A stretch of 22,966 nucleotides of DNA. Origin: CAZQSL01 sp964595945. GTDB taxonomy: Bacteria; UBP15; UBA6099; JAJRTR01. The translations under genes and the position numbers were made by a program. The notes beneath the pieces are model-generated. The model was not told where the DNA came from. It worked only from the letters and a program-made list of their open reading frames with translations, and did not search any database. The stretch is from positions 1 to 22,966 of the forward strand of contig CAZQSL010000051.1 in assembly GCA_964595945.1 (NCBI GenBank), given 5' to 3'. Below, piece after piece: positions 1 to 7,423 of this stretch. How positions within the stretch are numbered: position 1 is the stretch's first letter; each line of letters begins with the position of its first letter.

Positions 1-267
1 AGTGCTTTCGCTGCCGATCAGTGCGACGCCGGGCGCAAGGCATTTCGCACCCGCATAGATTTCAAACCTGTATCTGAACTTGCCAGTGACTGTCTGGAAT
101 GTGTCAATCTCGCTATAAGACGGATAGTTGACTGTGACAAATGGAAATACCGCCATCGACCGGTCGAGCCCCCCGCGAGTGAATTTCTTTATATAACTTG
201 AGAAGATGGCATCTTTCATAAGTTCGCTATGAACTTTTTTCGTAATTGCAAGTGTGTCAGGAAGCAT
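1..267 (-). CDS. Hypothetical protein, 5' part only (runs off left edge)
   Basis: An open frame of 89 codons starts at ATG 265-267 and stays open to the window edge, so the 3' end is missing. AAGGAG lies about 6 bases upstream of the ATG and supports the start. The product begins MLPDTLAITKKVHSEL and contains a beta-rich stretch around residues 38-75 (VFPFVTVNYP, then TGKFRYRFEIYAG). There is no signal peptide, membrane segment or motif I recognise. The short beta-rich style recalls small phage or particle-assembly proteins, but that is only an impression and no function is assigned. A dyad-symmetric element lies 25 bases upstream. The reading frame and RBS are directly seen; the identity is unknown. 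Confidence 0.65.
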   Translation of the reverse strand, partial: MLPDTLAITKKVHSELMKDAIFSSYIKKFTRGGLDRSMAVFPFVTVNYPSYSEIDTFQTVTGKFRYRFEIYAGAKCLAPGVALIGSEST

Positions 268-291
268 GGCTATTCTCCTTGTTTTGGTGTT

Positions 292-320
292 AGTCCACTA
301 TGGGCGCATAGTAGCGGACT
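292..320. repeat. Dyad-symmetric hairpin upstream of the partial gene
   Basis: ACTATG (297-302) and CATAGT (307-312) form a perfect 6-bp stem around the loop GGCG. Outer arms AGTCC (292-296) and GGACT (316-320) extend it to 11 bp, with a 3-base bulge on one side. It lies in the leader of the minus-strand gene starting at 267, so it may be an operator or a 5'-UTR hairpin. Function is inference. Confidence 0.45.
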
Positions 321-374
321 GCTGTAAAAGTGATCTCTGCGACACGGACATTCGACTGATTGTGGCTTTTTCCG

Positions 375-404
375 TGCTTAGGGCTTGTCACAAAATAACC
401 TTAG
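375..404 (+). repeat. 30-bp direct repeat, copy 1
   Basis: A 30-base word beginning TGCTTAGGG and ending AACCTTAG occurs here and again, identical and in the same orientation, at 10970-10999. The match stops abruptly on both sides. Chance identity over 30 bases is very unlikely, so the two sites share an origin, for example a remnant of a mobile-element end. I see no inverted partner copy in the window. Confidence 0.8.
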
Positions 405-488
405 CATCTTGCTTGTCTTATTTTTCCGTCTTCTGTGTTGCCTGCTCAGTTACATACCTTTAGGTATGCTCCTTCGCAAGCGCCTTGA

Positions 489-1103
489 TTACGGCCAAAA
501 ATCCGGCGCAATCTTGCTATGTTTGTTTTCTTCCAAACCCTTAACATTTCCAACATGTGTTGTCTGAAAAAACAGCCCGTCCAGATCATCGGGAAACAAG
601 GCCGCCACAACATCATCGGCAAGCCTGACGATCCCCCGGTTTTCACCGACATCTCCCTCGCACGCGATCTCAGGCAACAGATTTGATACCGCAACCTCGG
701 AGCAGTCGACACCTGCCGCCGGAAGTATCACCTGATTGATCACGATCTTCTGGTAATTCTGCGACTGATACGATGCGAACAGGCTGAGATCGTCGGTCAG
801 CGGATAAGTGGCATCTGCGAACACGCCGCCTTTCCGTTCGACATCACCAGTCAGCATTGTGCCACCAAAGCGGCCTGTGACCTTGCGGTAACGTAACTGC
901 TCACCAAAATACATCTGTTTAAATTTCTGGTCGTTGTAGCGGTCGTCGTCGTCGAAGAATGTGGCGCCGATGACGAGTCCGCGAGTCGTAACGGGATCGA
1001 ACGGATATTCCTTCGAAGCCCATTCGACGCTGGCCGTGTCAGCCTTGTGACGCGCCGTGTTGTCGAACTCGTCGCCCTTTGCGCAAAGATAGTATTTCTT
1101 TTC
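489..1103 (-). pseudogene. Remnant of a beta-barrel outer-membrane-type protein
   Basis: A frame of about 204 codons, closed by stops at both ends, reads like an amphipathic beta-barrel: TTRGLVIGATFFDDDDRYND, then QMYFGEQLRYRKVTGRFGGT, then GGVFADATYPLTDDLSLFAS. The barrel-like text continues well upstream of the only internal ATG (912-914), which has no ribosome binding site, up to a TGA at 1104-1106. No start codon with an RBS or signal peptide precedes it, so the 5' end appears to be lost. The last 70 or so residues are less barrel-like and end ...KIAPDFWP rather than in a terminal aromatic strand, so the 3' end may also be altered. It is most likely a decayed gene fragment. The barrel assignment is by sequence style, not by a named family. 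It lies beside the 30-bp repeat copy, consistent with a rearranged locus. Confidence 0.5.
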
Positions 1104-1487
1104 TCAATGTTAAAATATGGCATAAATGGCATGATGTGGTGCGAATATTGACGGCGATATTTGCTTGTTGTCAAATGTTGCTGCATTCTGTTGCGGTTAT
1201 GGCACCATCATTTGTATTTATCCACATATGTGCAGTTATATTTCGAGGGGCTACGTTTCTGGAATTGCGTCATTGCCAAATCATGTAACGAGCGGGCAGT
1301 TCGCTGCTTCGCCCAGTGTGATGACGGAAATCCATATTATGGATGAGTGACAATCACCTGGCATGGTCACCGCAGGATATTCGGCGGGATTGTCCATGAA
1401 GGTAATGAGTGATGTTTGATTTTTCTTTCCATGGGTGTAGAATTGAGGCTGATACAATAACATCGAAAATCGGGACAGGGGCGGTTT
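1104..1487. other. Intergenic region, AT-richer, no gene seen
   Basis: No convincing coding frame is present here: the short frames have no RBS and no recognisable product. Base composition is more AT-rich than the flanking genes. The only element I can support is the promoter at 1416-1443 for the DUF58 gene. Confidence 0.5.
1416..1443 (+). promoter_or_regulatory. Sigma-70-type promoter for the DUF58/sigma-54 regulator pair
   Basis: TTGATT (1416-1421) and TAGAAT (1438-1443) are separated by 16 bases. Transcription would begin near 1450, about 38 bases before the TTG start of the DUF58 gene. Confidence 0.45.
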
Positions 1488-2393
1488 TTGGCAGAAAAAC
1501 TGAGCGGCGATCTTATCGAGAAAATTTCAAGGCTTGAGTACAGGGCGCGCATGATAGCCGAAGGTCTGCTTGCGGGCACCCACAAGAGCCTGGCTCATGG
1601 ATTCAATGTGGAATTTCTCGAACACCGCCGATATTACCCCGGCGATGACATACGCCATATCGACTGGAAGGCTTACGCCCGCACCGGCCAGACACATATC
1701 AAGACGCATGAGGATGAAAAAACGTTGCGGGTATGTCTCTTTGTCGACGCCAGCGCGTCGATGGGCATTGGCAGCGAAACGGCGGCAGGCAGTAAATATG
1801 AATATGCCTCCGTGATGGCCTCGGCGCTCGCCTATATGCTGCTCAGACAAGGCGACCGGGTTTCACTGACGTTGTCCGGCGGCAGCGGCAGCGGCGTGCA
1901 GCCGGGTAACACCACGGCACACATGCAGCGCATACTCGAAGCCCTCGCGACATGCCAGCCGGATGGCCGCGCCGACAATGCCCGGGATCTGCGGCACGCG
2001 TGCGAAGCCGAGGGTAGCCGCGCCGTGTTCCTCATCTTCTCAGACCTTCTTACCGGCATTGACGCCTTTCGCGCAGCACTCAGAGTGCTGCGCGGCCGCG
2101 GCGACGAAGTCGCCATTTTTCACATCACCGACGAGGCTGAAGAGGTTTTCCCTTTCAGCAAAGCATCGAAATTCATAGACCCCGAGACAGGAGCCGCCGT
2201 CGAAACCGATCCTCTCTCGATCAGGGAAAAATACCTGAGCAGCTTTGCGAAATTCAGGACGGGATACTCTGATTTCTGCATGGCCACCGGCATCGACTAC
2301 ATGCCCTCATGCAGCGGCAGGCCACCGGAAATGGCACTGATGGAATACCTGACAAAAAGGGAGGCTGCCGGCAGAAAATCGGCACGGCGATAA
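1488..2393 (+). CDS. DUF58 family protein with von Willebrand A-like domain
   Basis: The 301-residue product carries the DUF58 signature YYPGDDIRHIDWKAYART (residues 49-66). It also has an intact MIDAS metal-binding motif DASAS (residues 87-91) of a vWA-like fold, followed by FLIFSDLL. There is no signal peptide or membrane segment, so it is probably cytoplasmic. The start is a TTG with a weak GGGG-rich site just upstream. The first ATG further in would remove conserved N-terminal sequence. DUF58 proteins usually sit beside MoxR-type AAA+ ATPases and are thought to work with them in complex assembly or metal insertion. Here no MoxR gene is visible; the upstream neighbour is a broken gene. The sigma-54 regulator follows after only 26 bases, probably as the same operon. 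Family assignment is firm; the cellular role is not known. Confidence 0.9.
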   Translation: MAEKLSGDLIEKISRLEYRARMIAEGLLAGTHKSLAHGFNVEFLEHRRYYPGDDIRHIDWKAYARTGQTHIKTHEDEKTLRVCLFVDASASMGIGSETAAGSKYEYASVMASALAYMLLRQGDRVSLTLSGGSGSGVQPGNTTAHMQRILEALATCQPDGRADNARDLRHACEAEGSRAVFLIFSDLLTGIDAFRAALRVLRGRGDEVAIFHITDEAEEVFPFSKASKFIDPETGAAVETDPLSIREKYLSSFAKFRTGYSDFCMATGIDYMPSCSGRPPEMALMEYLTKREAAGRKSARR

Positions 2394-2419
2394 CGGCCAG
2401 CCACTGCCGCATACGGACA

Positions 2420-4207
2420 ATGTTCACCCTGAGCACAAAAATCCTCGTCCTCGCCGACCACGACACATGCGCCTCAAGGATGGCCTGCCACTTCGCGCAG
2501 CAATACGCCCCGCCGGAAGTCGAAGTCATCGGCGCCTGCCTCGCCGATGGCTACCAGCCTGACGCACTTTCTCACAAAATCGCGGCCGAAGCAGGCGCCG
2601 ACCTTGACCTGATCCCTCCAGTCCACATCTCAAAAGTCAAGGACATCCACTTCCAGATAGTCATCGCCATCGGCCAGGACACCTGCGGGCGATGCCCGAA
2701 ACTGCCCGGCGCGCCAAGCATCGTAACATGGAAACTGCACTGCCCGGCAGACTTCCGCGGCGCAGTGCCCAATACCGAAGACGAAATGCGCCAGTGCCGC
2801 GACGCCATCCGCACGACCGCCGTCGAATTCTCGTTCCGTGGATACCTCAAGACCATCATGCCGCTCAAAAGCAACCTCCGCACCATATTCGACAACCTCT
2901 CCGAAGGCATAATCGCACACGATTTCAACCGCCGCATCACCCACTTCAACAAAGCGGCCGAACGCATCACCGGCTTCACCCGCGAAGAAGTCCTCGGACA
3001 GGATTGCCATGACGTATTCGGCGACGCCCTCTGCGGCACCAACTGCAGCTTCTGCGAAAGCCACATCCCCGCCTTCGAACGCAAAACCTACCAGATCGAC
3101 ATCACCAGCCGCCACGGCGACCGCCGGATGCTCGACATGTCCGTCGCGCCCATGACCAACGAACTCGGCCGCACCGTCGGAGTCCTCGCCTGCATGAAAG
3201 ACATCACAGACCTCTTCATCCTCCGCTCACGACTCCACGATATCCACCAGTTCGCCGGCATCATCGGCACCGATGACAAAATGCAACTCATCTACAACCT
3301 CATCGAAGACCTCGCCGAAAGCACCGCCTCCGTACTCATCACCGGCGAAACCGGTACCGGCAAAGAACTTGTCGCCTCCGCTATCCACAACCGCAGCCCC
3401 CGCGCCGACCAGCCGTTCGTAGCCATCAACTGCGGCGCACTCCCCGAAGGCATCATCGAAAGCGAACTCTTCGGCCACGTCAAAGGCGCATTCACTGGCG
3501 CCGTCAGAGACAAAAAAGGACGATTCGAACTCGCTGACGGCGGCACCATATTCCTCGACGAAGTCGCCGACCTGCCCATGATGGTACAGGTCAAACTCCT
3601 CCGCGTCCTCCAGGAAAGCGTCATCGAACGCGTCGGAAGCGAAAACTCCATCAGAATCGACGTCCGCGTCATCAGCGCCACCAACAAAGACCTCAAACGC
3701 ATGATGACCGAAGGCCGCTTCCGCGAAGACCTCTACTACCGCCTCTGCGTTGTCCCCATCTCACTGCCCGCCCTGCGCGAACGCCGCAACGACATCCCGC
3801 TCCTCGTCGATCACTTCCTTCAACGCATATCGGCCGAGACCGGCAAGCCACTCGCCGACGTCCAGTCGCCAGCACTCAACATGATGCTCGACTACGACTG
3901 GCCAGGCAACATTCGCCAGCTCCAGAACGCCATCCAGTTCGCACTCATCAAAAGCGGCGGCTCACACATCGAACCCCGCCACCTCCCGCCCGAGATCGCC
4001 GCAAACGACACTCGCCACCGTCCCCAACATCACTCCGTCCAGCACCCCGCGCACAGCGACGAAAAACCCGCCCCAAGAAAAATCGCCCCCCACGACATCA
4101 TCGCCGCATTCGAACAAACCAGCGGCAACCGCGCCAAAGCCGCAAAAATCCTCGGCATTGGCCGCGCCACCCTCTACCGCTACCTCGCCGAATACGGCAT
4201 CGACTAA
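2420..4207 (+). CDS. Sigma-54-dependent activator: degenerate LMW-PTP/ArsC domain - PAS - AAA+ - Fis HTH
   Basis: A 595-residue enhancer-binding protein. Residues 5-135 resemble a low-molecular-weight tyrosine phosphatase/arsenate reductase domain: KILVLADHDTCASRMA matches the P-loop region and CPKLPGAPSIVTW the later core. The CX5R nucleophile and Arg are both Ala (A12, A18), and the usual Asp-Pro acid is Cys-Pro (C108), so it should be catalytically dead. A PAS domain follows (about 150-265) with a Cys cluster at C205, C209 and C212. The AAA+ domain has Walker A GETGTGKE (309-316), the sigma-54 contact loop GAFTGA (356-361) and Walker B GGTIFLDE (374-381). The C-terminal Fis-type HTH is at about 555-592. 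I chose ATG 2420 because conserved sequence begins there; an earlier in-frame ATG at 2309 lies inside the DUF58 gene. It probably senses a ligand or redox state and activates sigma-54 promoters. Confidence 0.92.
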   Translation: MFTLSTKILVLADHDTCASRMACHFAQQYAPPEVEVIGACLADGYQPDALSHKIAAEAGADLDLIPPVHISKVKDIHFQIVIAIGQDTCGRCPKLPGAPSIVTWKLHCPADFRGAVPNTEDEMRQCRDAIRTTAVEFSFRGYLKTIMPLKSNLRTIFDNLSEGIIAHDFNRRITHFNKAAERITGFTREEVLGQDCHDVFGDALCGTNCSFCESHIPAFERKTYQIDITSRHGDRRMLDMSVAPMTNELGRTVGVLACMKDITDLFILRSRLHDIHQFAGIIGTDDKMQLIYNLIEDLAESTASVLITGETGTGKELVASAIHNRSPRADQPFVAINCGALPEGIIESELFGHVKGAFTGAVRDKKGRFELADGGTIFLDEVADLPMMVQVKLLRVLQESVIERVGSENSIRIDVRVISATNKDLKRMMTEGRFREDLYYRLCVVPISLPALRERRNDIPLLVDHFLQRISAETGKPLADVQSPALNMMLDYDWPGNIRQLQNAIQFALIKSGGSHIEPRHLPPEIAANDTRHRPQHHSVQHPAHSDEKPAPRKIAPHDIIAAFEQTSGNRAKAAKILGIGRATLYRYLAEYGID

Positions 4208-4650
4208 ATCCCATGATGCCCGGTCATCCCCCCCCCATGTCATACACGAAACATAATTAACCGAATGACAAACCCAAAGGTATAACCGAAAACAACCACA
4301 ATTATCCCGGATCCGTCAATAGATAGTACGCTATTGTCGAAATAAGTGCGATGCGGAATTTCCGAAATTACATCCCAACTCCGAATGATACCGTCTTTCG
4401 AAAAATACAAATTTGTGTGTTCACTCTTTCTTCTCCTGGTTATACTGAATATCAATAGAAATTACCTACCGCTGTGGATAGCGCAATGTAACAGTAACTT
4501 GGAGAAAAAGTTAAGTATATAAAGCTTTTTGGAAGAGGTACGGAGAAACCTTTTTCTCGAAAAAGGTTTCTCCGGTAGGTAAATTATAATATTTTTTCAT
4601 ATAATACTCGTATAACAAATGCTTCCGCGCTGACACGCCGGATACATAAA
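4208..4650. other. AT-rich intergenic island between convergent genes
   Basis: This stretch is clearly more AT-rich than the flanking genes. A minus-strand frame at 4240-4455 (71 codons, TTG start) has no ribosome binding site placed for it and no recognisable product, so I do not call it a gene. The region holds the nested palindrome at 4460-4585 and, at its right edge, the terminator for the operon that follows. Confidence 0.5.
4460..4585. repeat. MITE-like nested inverted repeat
   Basis: Outer arms AATTACCTACCG (4460-4471) and CGGTAGGTAAATT (4573-4585) are inverted copies differing by one indel. Near the right arm lies a perfect 15-bp inverted repeat, CGGAGAAACCTTTTT (4541-4555) and AAAAAGGTTTCTCCG (4560-4574), with the loop CTCG. 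No T-run follows on the plus strand, so this is not a simple terminator. A small non-autonomous element or structured RNA is possible. Confidence 0.45.
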
Positions 4651-4678
4651 AAAAGCCCCGGTAGCTGCCGGGGCTTTT
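4648..4678 (-). terminator. Intrinsic terminator of the barrel/FecR/Ig-lipoprotein operon
   Basis: There is a perfect 11-bp stem, AAAAGCCCCGG (4651-4661) and CCGGGGCTTTT (4668-4678), with a 6-base loop. Read on the minus strand, the hairpin runs into seven T residues (4654 to 4648). It lies about 33 bases beyond the stop of the lipoprotein gene. Confidence 0.88.
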
Positions 4679-4710
4679 GTGATGTTGGTGACAAAGTGAC
4701 GCGCGATGGA

Positions 4711-6504
4711 TTATTTGCTCGCGACCTTTTCTGCGACGGTGGTGCCTACTGAGAAGGTGAGCTTGGAGGCTTCTTCGAGGAGGCCGAGGTCTGCCGTCAC
4801 TTCGAGCCCGTCCATGCCGACGAGGTTGGTGGGATGGTTGATATTTTCGGCAGTGTACAGTCCGGGGGCAAGCTGGGCCGAGGATTTGACTGCGATTTTG
4901 ACAGAGTAGCCGTCATTGATGTAGGAGCCATCGGCAAAATCATCGAAGTTTTCGGCTGTTATGCTTTTGACTGTGCCGGTTGACAGCTTTGTGATGTCAG
5001 CGGTGAATCCGGTGGGCTGTATCGACGTGTCAAGCGGTTTGTCGAAGTTGAAGATGATATAGGGAGTATCTTCGACAAGTTCCATCCTCGACTCGATCAG
5101 GGTCAGGTAGGGAGGTGTGAATTCCACGTCGCCATCAGTTGTGGAAATGACGACGGAGGTGAGCGCCGGGCCGGCTGATTCGCTTGTGGTGTAATAGTTC
5201 ATCGACCCGGGGTATTCAAACGGACTGTTGGGATCGGCTGAGCCGGGCCAGGGTCTGCCCAGCGTGTCAACGATGTTCGTTGGCATTTCCATATAGACGC
5301 CATAGGTCGTTGCGGGGGCGAGACGCGCGCCTGCCGGGAGGCTGGAGTTGGGCTTGAGGATAAAGGCAAGCGTGTCATTGGCGAGATTGGTCGTGGCGTA
5401 TGAGTATGTGCCGTACTGGGCGATGTTGGCAGGTGTAATGGTGACGGATGAGCCGGTATTGGGATTCGTTATGACGATCTCATAATCTGCGGGGACGACC
5501 GAGCTGTCGAGCGAGCGGTCGAATACGGCTTTGAATTTCGGGCTGTTGTAGGAGATGCCGGTAGCATTGGCCGCCGGTGAGAAGGACAGGAGTTTGGGAA
5601 GATTGATGCCGGCGTAGACCGCTTCCATCATCTCGGCGATCTCGTATTGATCAGCGAAATGTCCCGTGCCCGTGCCGCCGTAGAAAATGCCGCCGGGATA
5701 TGTGGTGGCGACATAGTTGTCGATGGCGGTGAAGAGCGCTTCGGGGAGATCGGCGAGCCGGACGTTGTTATAGGATGAGTAATACATGGCCGCGAAGGTC
5801 TTGAGGGTAGTGGCGGGGTTGAGTACCACATCTTCGGTGTAGACGCCTTCGTCGATGTCTACGAGATTGGTGACGAGAAGGGATTCTCCTTCGTCATAGT
5901 TGAAAACCGGATAGGTCGTGTAACTTTCACTTCCGGTCTGGTAATAGGAGGCAGTGCCCTCTGTCGGATAGCCGGCGGCGGCGCCGATGACAAGGTTGTC
6001 TCCGACGGGTACGTTATCGACCTGGAAGTCGGCTGTGCAGACATTGTTTGTGCAGGTGGCGACTACGCATGTGCTGGCTACGGTCATGTAGTCATCTTCG
6101 CTTGAATAGCTCGATGCCGCTGTTGTCTTCAGCATGTAACGGCCGGAGACATTAGCCGGGGCTACGGGCATGATGTAGGGGCCTGATATGCCGTTTTTGT
6201 TGACGTAGATGTATACGGGGACTACTGAGGAGTTGGCGCTGTTGCTGGCGATGAAAGTCTTGAAGTTGCCGCAGCCCTGGAAGAGGGTTTCGGTTTCGTC
6301 GAAGCCGGAGTAGTCGGTAGCGGCGGCCCCGGTCGTTGCCGCTGTGCGGGCGAGCGAGGGGGAGTAGTTGAAATTGATCCTGGCCTTTACCGTGTGGGTG
6401 GAACCGGAAGCGGCTGATGACGCGCCTCCGCCGCCGCATCCTGCGATGAGTAGTGCGCAGGAAAACACTGCAATGAGTGAGAGTATGCTGATTTTCTTTG
6501 TCAC
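4711..6504 (-). CDS. Lipoprotein with bacterial Ig-like (Big_5-type) domains
   Basis: The 597-residue product has a lipoprotein signal: KK at the N-terminus, a hydrophobic core and lipobox LIAGC with Cys23, followed by GGGG. Gly at +2 suggests outer-membrane sorting. Residues about 40-230 are Ser/Thr/Tyr-rich with four Cys between 146 and 156. From about 304 (LLSFSPAANATGISYNSPKF then FDRSLD) the pattern is that of Big_5/SbsA-type Ig-like domains. A second similar module lies at about 450-560 (YIIFNFDKPLD). The start is GTG, with AAAGGAGG upstream at normal spacing. It is the last gene of an operon, 39 bases after the FecR-domain gene, and is followed by a strong terminator. It is likely a surface or periplasmic structural or adhesive protein; no enzyme motif is seen. 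Confidence 0.8.
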   Translation of the reverse strand: MTKKISILSLIAVFSCALLIAGCGGGGASSAASGSTHTVKARINFNYSPSLARTAATTGAAATDYSGFDETETLFQGCGNFKTFIASNSANSSVVPVYIYVNKNGISGPYIMPVAPANVSGRYMLKTTAASSYSSEDDYMTVASTCVVATCTNNVCTADFQVDNVPVGDNLVIGAAAGYPTEGTASYYQTGSESYTTYPVFNYDEGESLLVTNLVDIDEGVYTEDVVLNPATTLKTFAAMYYSSYNNVRLADLPEALFTAIDNYVATTYPGGIFYGGTGTGHFADQYEIAEMMEAVYAGINLPKLLSFSPAANATGISYNSPKFKAVFDRSLDSSVVPADYEIVITNPNTGSSVTITPANIAQYGTYSYATTNLANDTLAFILKPNSSLPAGARLAPATTYGVYMEMPTNIVDTLGRPWPGSADPNSPFEYPGSMNYYTTSESAGPALTSVVISTTDGDVEFTPPYLTLIESRMELVEDTPYIIFNFDKPLDTSIQPTGFTADITKLSTGTVKSITAENFDDFADGSYINDGYSVKIAVKSSAQLAPGLYTAENINHPTNLVGMDGLEVTADLGLLEEASKLTFSVGTTVAEKVASK

Positions 6505-6543
6505 TGTTCCTTTTCCTCCTTTAGAGAGTGTTGTTAGCGAGAG

Positions 6544-7356
6544 TTAATCCTGCGGTATCTGGAATTCGATGGTGCCTTCGACGCCGCCCGTGCCCGGGAG
6601 GAATCCGGCTTCGTCGACGATGTCGTCGATGTCGGCTTCGTCGATTGCGTCTTCTGCCGCGTCGATCGCGTCGGCAGATGTATCGGTTTCTTCTTCGCCA
6701 GATTCTTCGGCTGACTCGTCGTCATCGGATGCGGCTGAGATGTCACCGGCTGATTCTGCGATTGCGGAGCATTCGGATGATTCGGACTTGAGAGATTCCA
6801 TTTTGTCAGCGGGGACGGCCTCTGGCGCTGAGGGTGTGCCGTCCGCGACCGATGTCATCATGCCTTCGGGCAGGGTGACTTCGACGCCGCCGGCGGAGAC
6901 TGAGATTTCGCCTTCGGAGACAGAGAATGACGCGGGTGTTGCTTCGAATCCTGTGCCGCGTACGCCTGCGACTGCTGTCGGGGTTTTTACGTTGAAGACT
7001 GCGCCGGACTGGAGTTTTGCGGTTTTTGCGAATACTCTGCCGCTTGCGAGGTCGACTTTGGTGGCTTTTGCGCCGATTTCGGCGACTTTGACGACAGAGA
7101 GCTGGTCGACTTTGACGACATGTCCGCCTGCGAATGCGATGTAGGCCTGCGCGCCCGCGCCTGTCTTGACCGAGTCGCCGGCTGCGACGGGCATTTTGTC
7201 TTTTGCCGCCGTGGTCTTGCCAGAGGCGGTTGTTACCTGGACATCTCCCTTGAGTTGGGTGAGCATTGCTTTCCCGTCGGCCGCTAAGGATGTGGTGGCG
7301 GCCGCAAATATGAGAAGAGCAATCATGGCGATCAGTGTTTTTGCGGTTTGTTTCAA
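6544..7356 (-). CDS. Exported FecR-domain protein with acidic C-terminal tail
   Basis: The core matches the FecR domain, with hallmark KTPTAVAGVRGTGF and, before it, MPVAAGDSVKTGAGAQAYIAF. The N-terminus MKQTAKTLIAMIALLIFAAA ending SLA-AD is a Sec signal peptide, so the protein is exported rather than a membrane-embedded anti-sigma factor. After the FecR core comes a region of about 48 residues rich in Asp, Glu, Ser and Ala, then LPGTGGVEGTIEFQIPQD. An ATG at 7363-7365 directly abuts AGGAGG and is too close. The TTG at 7354-7356 has 9-base spacing and yields a cleaner signal peptide, so I start there (270 residues). No FecI-type sigma factor or FecA-type receptor is adjacent. Its partners are the barrel protein upstream and the Ig-like lipoprotein downstream. 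The role is unknown; FecR domains often mediate protein-protein contact at the envelope. Confidence 0.85.
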   Translation of the reverse strand: MKQTAKTLIAMIALLIFAAATTSLAADGKAMLTQLKGDVQVTTASGKTTAAKDKMPVAAGDSVKTGAGAQAYIAFAGGHVVKVDQLSVVKVAEIGAKATKVDLASGRVFAKTAKLQSGAVFNVKTPTAVAGVRGTGFEATPASFSVSEGEISVSAGGVEVTLPEGMMTSVADGTPSAPEAVPADKMESLKSESSECSAIAESAGDISAASDDDESAEESGEEETDTSADAIDAAEDAIDEADIDDIVDEAGFLPGTGGVEGTIEFQIPQD

Positions 7357-7382
7357 ATCAGTCATCCTCCTTTTTGTGTTTT

Positions 7383-7400
7383 GCTGCCGTGTGCGGCAGC
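7383..7400 (-). promoter_or_regulatory. Intercistronic hairpin between barrel and FecR genes
   Basis: GCTGCCG (7383-7389) and CGGCAGC (7394-7400) form a perfect 7-bp stem with a 4-base loop. On the minus strand it is followed by A-rich sequence and the AGGAGG of the next gene, not by a T-run. An mRNA processing or stabilising hairpin is therefore more likely than a terminator. Confidence 0.45.
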
Positions 7401-7423
7401 GGATGTCGCTGTGCGTGAGCGGA

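Noticed and set aside
2309..2419. Longer start for the sigma-54 regulator
   Set aside because: It would overlap the DUF58 gene by 85 bases and add low-similarity sequence; conserved sequence begins at ATG 2420.
2630..3115. 161-codon minus-strand frame opposite the sigma-54 regulator
   Set aside because: Gly/Ala/Val-rich shadow caused by third-position C bias in the real gene.
4240..4455. 71-codon minus-strand frame in the AT-rich island
   Set aside because: TTG start without a usable RBS and no recognisable product; an AGGAG nearby is followed by a GTG in another frame.
6569..7144. 191-codon Ser-rich frame opposite the FecR-domain gene
   Set aside because: Mirror of the acidic Ser/Ala/Asp-rich FecR tail; no RBS and no family.
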